NCBI RefSeq assembly: GCF_000003605.2
Contig: NW_003111988.1
Coordinates: forward strand, 50,584 to 61,157
Direction: 5' to 3'
From: Saccoglossus kowalevskii
Taxonomy: Eukaryota > Hemichordata > Enteropneusta > Harrimaniidae
Length of the DNA: 10,574 nt
The position numbers were made by a program, and so were the translations under genes. A model generated the notes under the pieces. The model had not been told where the DNA came from. It saw only the letters and a program-made list of their open reading frames with translations, and did no database searches. This document shows positions 7,743 through 10,574 of the stretch, in pieces (positions within the stretch are counted from its first letter, which is position 1; the number at the start of each line of letters is the position of its first letter).

Positions 7743-8099
7743 TTAAGGTAAATGCAACTAACAAGGATTCATTCTATTTGCAATATAAGGATATCGACTT
7801 TTGAAAAGTTGAAAGTCACCAACCTAATTTTCAAGAAAATGTTTATATTTAGTGGATTTTCAAAAAATAAAAAAATGTTAATATTGTGTTCTTTGGAATT
7901 GTTCTAAAAATAGTGATTTTTGAAAATATTAATTAAGATAGGTTTTTCAGAATACATCACTGCAACACACAACAAAATGCTATTTTATGGTGTCATGGCA
8001 CAACAGCTCCATGGTTTTACATAATAAATCGCTGAAAATTGTCATGTGATTTATGACCAACTTTCTCAAAAGTTGCGAGTAGGCTTTTTCCTACCTTAA
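7743..8099. mobile_element. Candidate MITE-like foldback element with TTAA-containing ends
   Basis: The left end TTAAGGTA (7743-7750) is the exact reverse complement of the right end TACCTTAA (8092-8099). Further in, ACTTTTGAAAAGTTG (from 7797) matches in inverted orientation CAACTTTCTCAAAAGT (8058-8073) with one inserted base. AATTTTCA (7826-7833) matches TGAAAATT (8033-8040). The three pairs are collinear apart from about 28 extra bases in the left arm, so a single imperfect inverted repeat of about 357 bp is likely. There is no coding capacity. TTAA at both borders resembles the target duplication of piggyBac-type elements, but family assignment is inference. A cut-down foldback of another DNA transposon is possible. 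Confidence 0.45.
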
Positions 8100-8640
8100 T
8101 GGCGATTTTAATGATTCACTCGCATCATTTAGCAAAACGCCCTCTATGTTGAGAAAACTTTTCTGGTTCGTTTTTATGCTGTCCGCTTTGCATGTGTCTT
8201 GTAATTGTGGTGATAGTGACGTTTCACAGAAAGACTACAGATTGTGTCAAAATGAAATGTGTACAGGGTGTGTATATACATGCAGTTGATGGTCTATTCA
8301 ACTTTTTCGCTAAATTTAAGGGTTTGACCAAGTCTACACAATCCCCAAAAATATATAGGATCAAATCTAACTCATACTGCAACGTTCACATATCGATACG
8401 TCTGTGGGATTTGATGTGAGGTGCGAGCGGAGAACGATAGAGGGGTTTAGAGTAACCCGAACAGGATAGATCATTTCGTGAGGAAATTATTTCATCATGA
8501 GCAGATTATGAAATATGGGACCATTCGTGCAAACAGCTGTGCAATAGTTGTGCAACAGACGTGGTGTTAGCAACCAGATACCGAGGTAGTAATTAGTCCA
8601 CGCGACTGTTTGTCCGTAGTTATCAATAGAATATCGATCG

Positions 8641-8681
8641 AACGAGGTGGTATAGTGGTCATGGGTTCATTCACCCTCGTT
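8641..8681 (+). other. tRNA-like mini-hairpin (acceptor-like stem plus A-box-like sequence), not a functional tRNA
   Basis: AACGAGG (8641-8647) pairs perfectly with CCTCGTT (8675-8681), a 7 bp stem like an acceptor stem. Directly after the 5' strand, TGGTATAGTGG (8648-8658) matches the pol III A-box/D-arm pattern. GGGTTCATTCACC (8663-8675) resembles a T-arm/B-box. At 41 nt there is no room for an anticodon arm, so it cannot be a normal tRNA. It could be a shrunken tRNA pseudogene, the head of a decayed SINE, or coincidence. Confidence 0.3.
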
Positions 8682-9105
8682 GACATGACAATGACATATT
8701 TTGTCAGAGGTCGTGTACCGGTGCTGCATGTCTCCAAATCTGGTACAAGCATCAAAAGAACGCCTTCCTTTATTCAGCCATCGACTTCATATTATTTCCA
8801 TCTCTGTTAACACATCAATATGGGACCCATTCTAACGCAGATCTTTGCATTGTTCGCTAAGTAAGGCCTCTATTCACCAACCACAGTACATGGCGTTGTA
8901 CATTTGTAAGTCAATAGTTTAATCACCATTTTACAATTGTTTCGCTAACTATTGCCGGATGAAATCAGCTAGAAATTACATACAAACTCCCTTACAAACT
9001 TCTTACTTTCCATTGATCGTTTGCCAATATTATACGAAATTTTGCTCGCTGCTTCATAACGGCGAGGTTGCTATATGTAGGTGATACCGCGTGATACTGG
9101 AATTT

Positions 9106-9115
9106 GTCACGTGAC
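9106..9115. promoter_or_regulatory. Palindromic E-box GTCACGTGAC
   Basis: This 10 bp perfect palindrome has a CACGTG core and the GTCACGTGAC context favoured by bHLH-Zip factors of the USF/MITF/TFE type. A direct repeat of GTGATAC at 9081 and 9091 lies just upstream. It falls within the CpG-richer region, which fits a promoter but does not prove one. Confidence 0.35.
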
Positions 9116-9580
9116 TCAAAAACATGAAAGAACCGTAGAACGATTGCGAAAAATAACTGCCCAGTAACAACTACAGTCAAACACTGCCATGGCACCTCTG
9201 AGCACGATTCAAATTAACAATCTATCACGGATAGAAGTGTTTTTATACCAACCTTATCAATTGAAAATATTTCAACATGAGGGTTATCTAATTTATGTTT
9301 GAATCATAGCACTCATATCCTTCGCGCGTTGAATTTATTGCATTCACATACAAATATAATCAAGACTACATACTGAAATTGTATTAGAGTATTCTTAAAG
9401 CTAAATACCTCCTTAGACTCGCATGTTGTAAACTTACATAAGTTGTTTCTTACCACTTACTAGTATTTGATGCCACCGTGACGTAATTCCACGAAAAACC
9501 TTTTCCCAATTAATGTAAGACTGCAATATTTGATTGTTGTGGTGATGACAATTCTACGGACATCGAGACAGCCGGAAAGA

Positions 9581-9593
9581 GGGGGGGGGGGGG
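9581..9593. repeat. G13 homopolymer tract
   Basis: Thirteen consecutive G follow a purine-rich GGAAAGA. Length is unreliable in any assembly. Confidence 0.95.
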
Positions 9594-10574
9594 TGAAACA
9601 TGTCGCAACTTGTCTATCAAATATATTTTATCTAATTGTGAAATGAGTACAGACTGAACTCAATTAACTAAATAAAAGTGTTTTCGAGACTATTAAAATA
9701 TCCATTCAGCGATTTATTTGTTTTCTGTGTTTTTTGTTAAACAATATACTATGTTAGTCTTTATTTGATGAATACCAGTCGTACAATCGATAGACTTGGA
9801 CATTTTTTTTAATTAGTGCCTGCTTTATTCAAGATTCAACACAAAACTAGTGTTGTGGACACTGATTAAACGTAGTTTTATTCTTGGTACACGAGGATGC
9901 ACTTGGTTACAGCAAAGTGTTGAGTTTGTGAAATGGAAAATATGATCTCAAAACGACACTAAAACAGAATATCGTGTTTTAGTTCTCATCATAGAATTGT
10001 ACTTTAGTTTAGGGATTTCCGTGCCATGCATGTGTCTATATTCTCCCGTAGTCACACACAACTTGAACACTATTATGATGACGACGATTCAGGACTAACA
10101 TTATAGCTATTAGACAAAAACAAATCCCCCGTAGCTGCGAACATAACTCTTGTTACGACTGCACGTCGGAATGGATCCGATTACTCGTGTAACGGGAGAA
10201 TTTGACAGGATATTCAACATTTATTTCGCCTTCATCCAACGTGACTCACGCTGCTACTTGACGTGCTCACCACTATACCCCGGGGACTTGTACACCTACC
10301 TACCCTGTATCCTATTTACATGTACTATATTCGCCCACCATACTTTACACGCTTAAAACTTGTACAGAAACTTGTTCACATAAATCCCTTTCTGGTATTT
10401 AGACACGATAATTTCTGTGTTATTGGGCGAACTAGTATGATTTCTTTGCATATATTTGCCATGTTAATATGCTACACGTGTTCAACCAATACTTTGAAGC
10501 ACGGTCCTTCTCAGGAAGTGTGGTTGAAAACTTGACGGTTTCTCTAGACAGCAAATGTATCCGTGGCTGGTCAC

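Larger units (their letters stand above)
8100..10574. other. Gene-free CpG-richer stretch, possible intergenic or promoter-side DNA of a neighbouring gene
   Basis: I recognise no protein in the short open frames here (the longest are about 65-90 codons). CpG dinucleotides are several times denser than in 2.5-7.8 kb: roughly 22-24 per 600 bp by eye between 8.4 and 10.2 kb, against mostly 1-7 in non-coding parts before it. The stretch contains a GTCACGTGAC palindrome, an ACACGTGT (10474-10481) followed by CCAAT (10486-10490), a triple GTGCAA at 8527, 8539 and 8550, and a G13 tract. It may hold the upstream region of a gene beyond the window. Confidence 0.5.

Noticed and set aside
8192-8810. Short plus-strand and minus-strand open frames (75, 66 and 62 codons)
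   Set aside because: No recognised domain; one pair is simply the two strands of the tRNA-like hairpin region.
10150-10535. Two overlapping plus-strand open frames of 68 and 90 codons near the window end
   Set aside because: Different frames of the same stretch, no motif, no clear splice or start context; I cannot exclude part of an exon of a neighbouring gene but have no support.

Overview
This is a window of animal (metazoan) nuclear DNA. It is AT-rich and intron-containing, with tandem repeats, microsatellites and long non-coding stretches. The only confidently recognised gene is the 3' end of a PEA3-subfamily ETS transcription factor (the ETV1/ETV4/ETV5 group) on the + strand. The ETS domain is nearly vertebrate-like, but the C-terminal tail has a different, longer linker. 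Introns are short (926 bp inside the ETS domain). Together these suggest an invertebrate, possibly a marine deuterostome or lophotrochozoan. The phylum is inference and I cannot fix it from sequence alone.

Layout. 1-740: about 4.7 copies of a ~157 bp satellite-like repeat, cut by the window edge. 751-867: a weak candidate for the preceding ETV exon, with a GC-L-F-E motif, a good acceptor, a poor donor and correct phases at both ends. 868-2304: intron sequence if the gene extends upstream. 2305-2468: a firm exon carrying the N-terminal half of the ETS domain. 2469-3394: intron with a 42 bp minisatellite (nine copies) and a small AT-rich foldback. 3395-3781: last coding exon with the DNA-recognition helix and C-terminal tail, stop TAA. 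3782 to about 4.8 kb: probable 3' UTR with two candidate poly(A) signals. About 4.8-7.7 kb: AT-rich, CpG-poor DNA with no recognisable gene. 7743-8099: a foldback with TTAA-containing ends, read as a candidate MITE. About 8.1 kb to the end: no recognisable gene, but a several-fold rise in CpG density, a palindromic E-box and a small tRNA-like hairpin. This last part could be an unmethylated intergenic or promoter-side domain.

The two firm exons join in frame (phase 0) to give 182 residues plus one split glycine codon. This is an ETS DNA-binding domain followed by a PEA3-type C-terminus ending in -GCVY. I found no evidence of a new multi-gene system. The items most worth a second look are the candidate upstream exon abutting the satellite array, the abrupt CpG shift near 8.1 kb, the TTAA foldback element, the tRNA-like hairpin and the lineage-specific proline-rich insert in the ETV tail.
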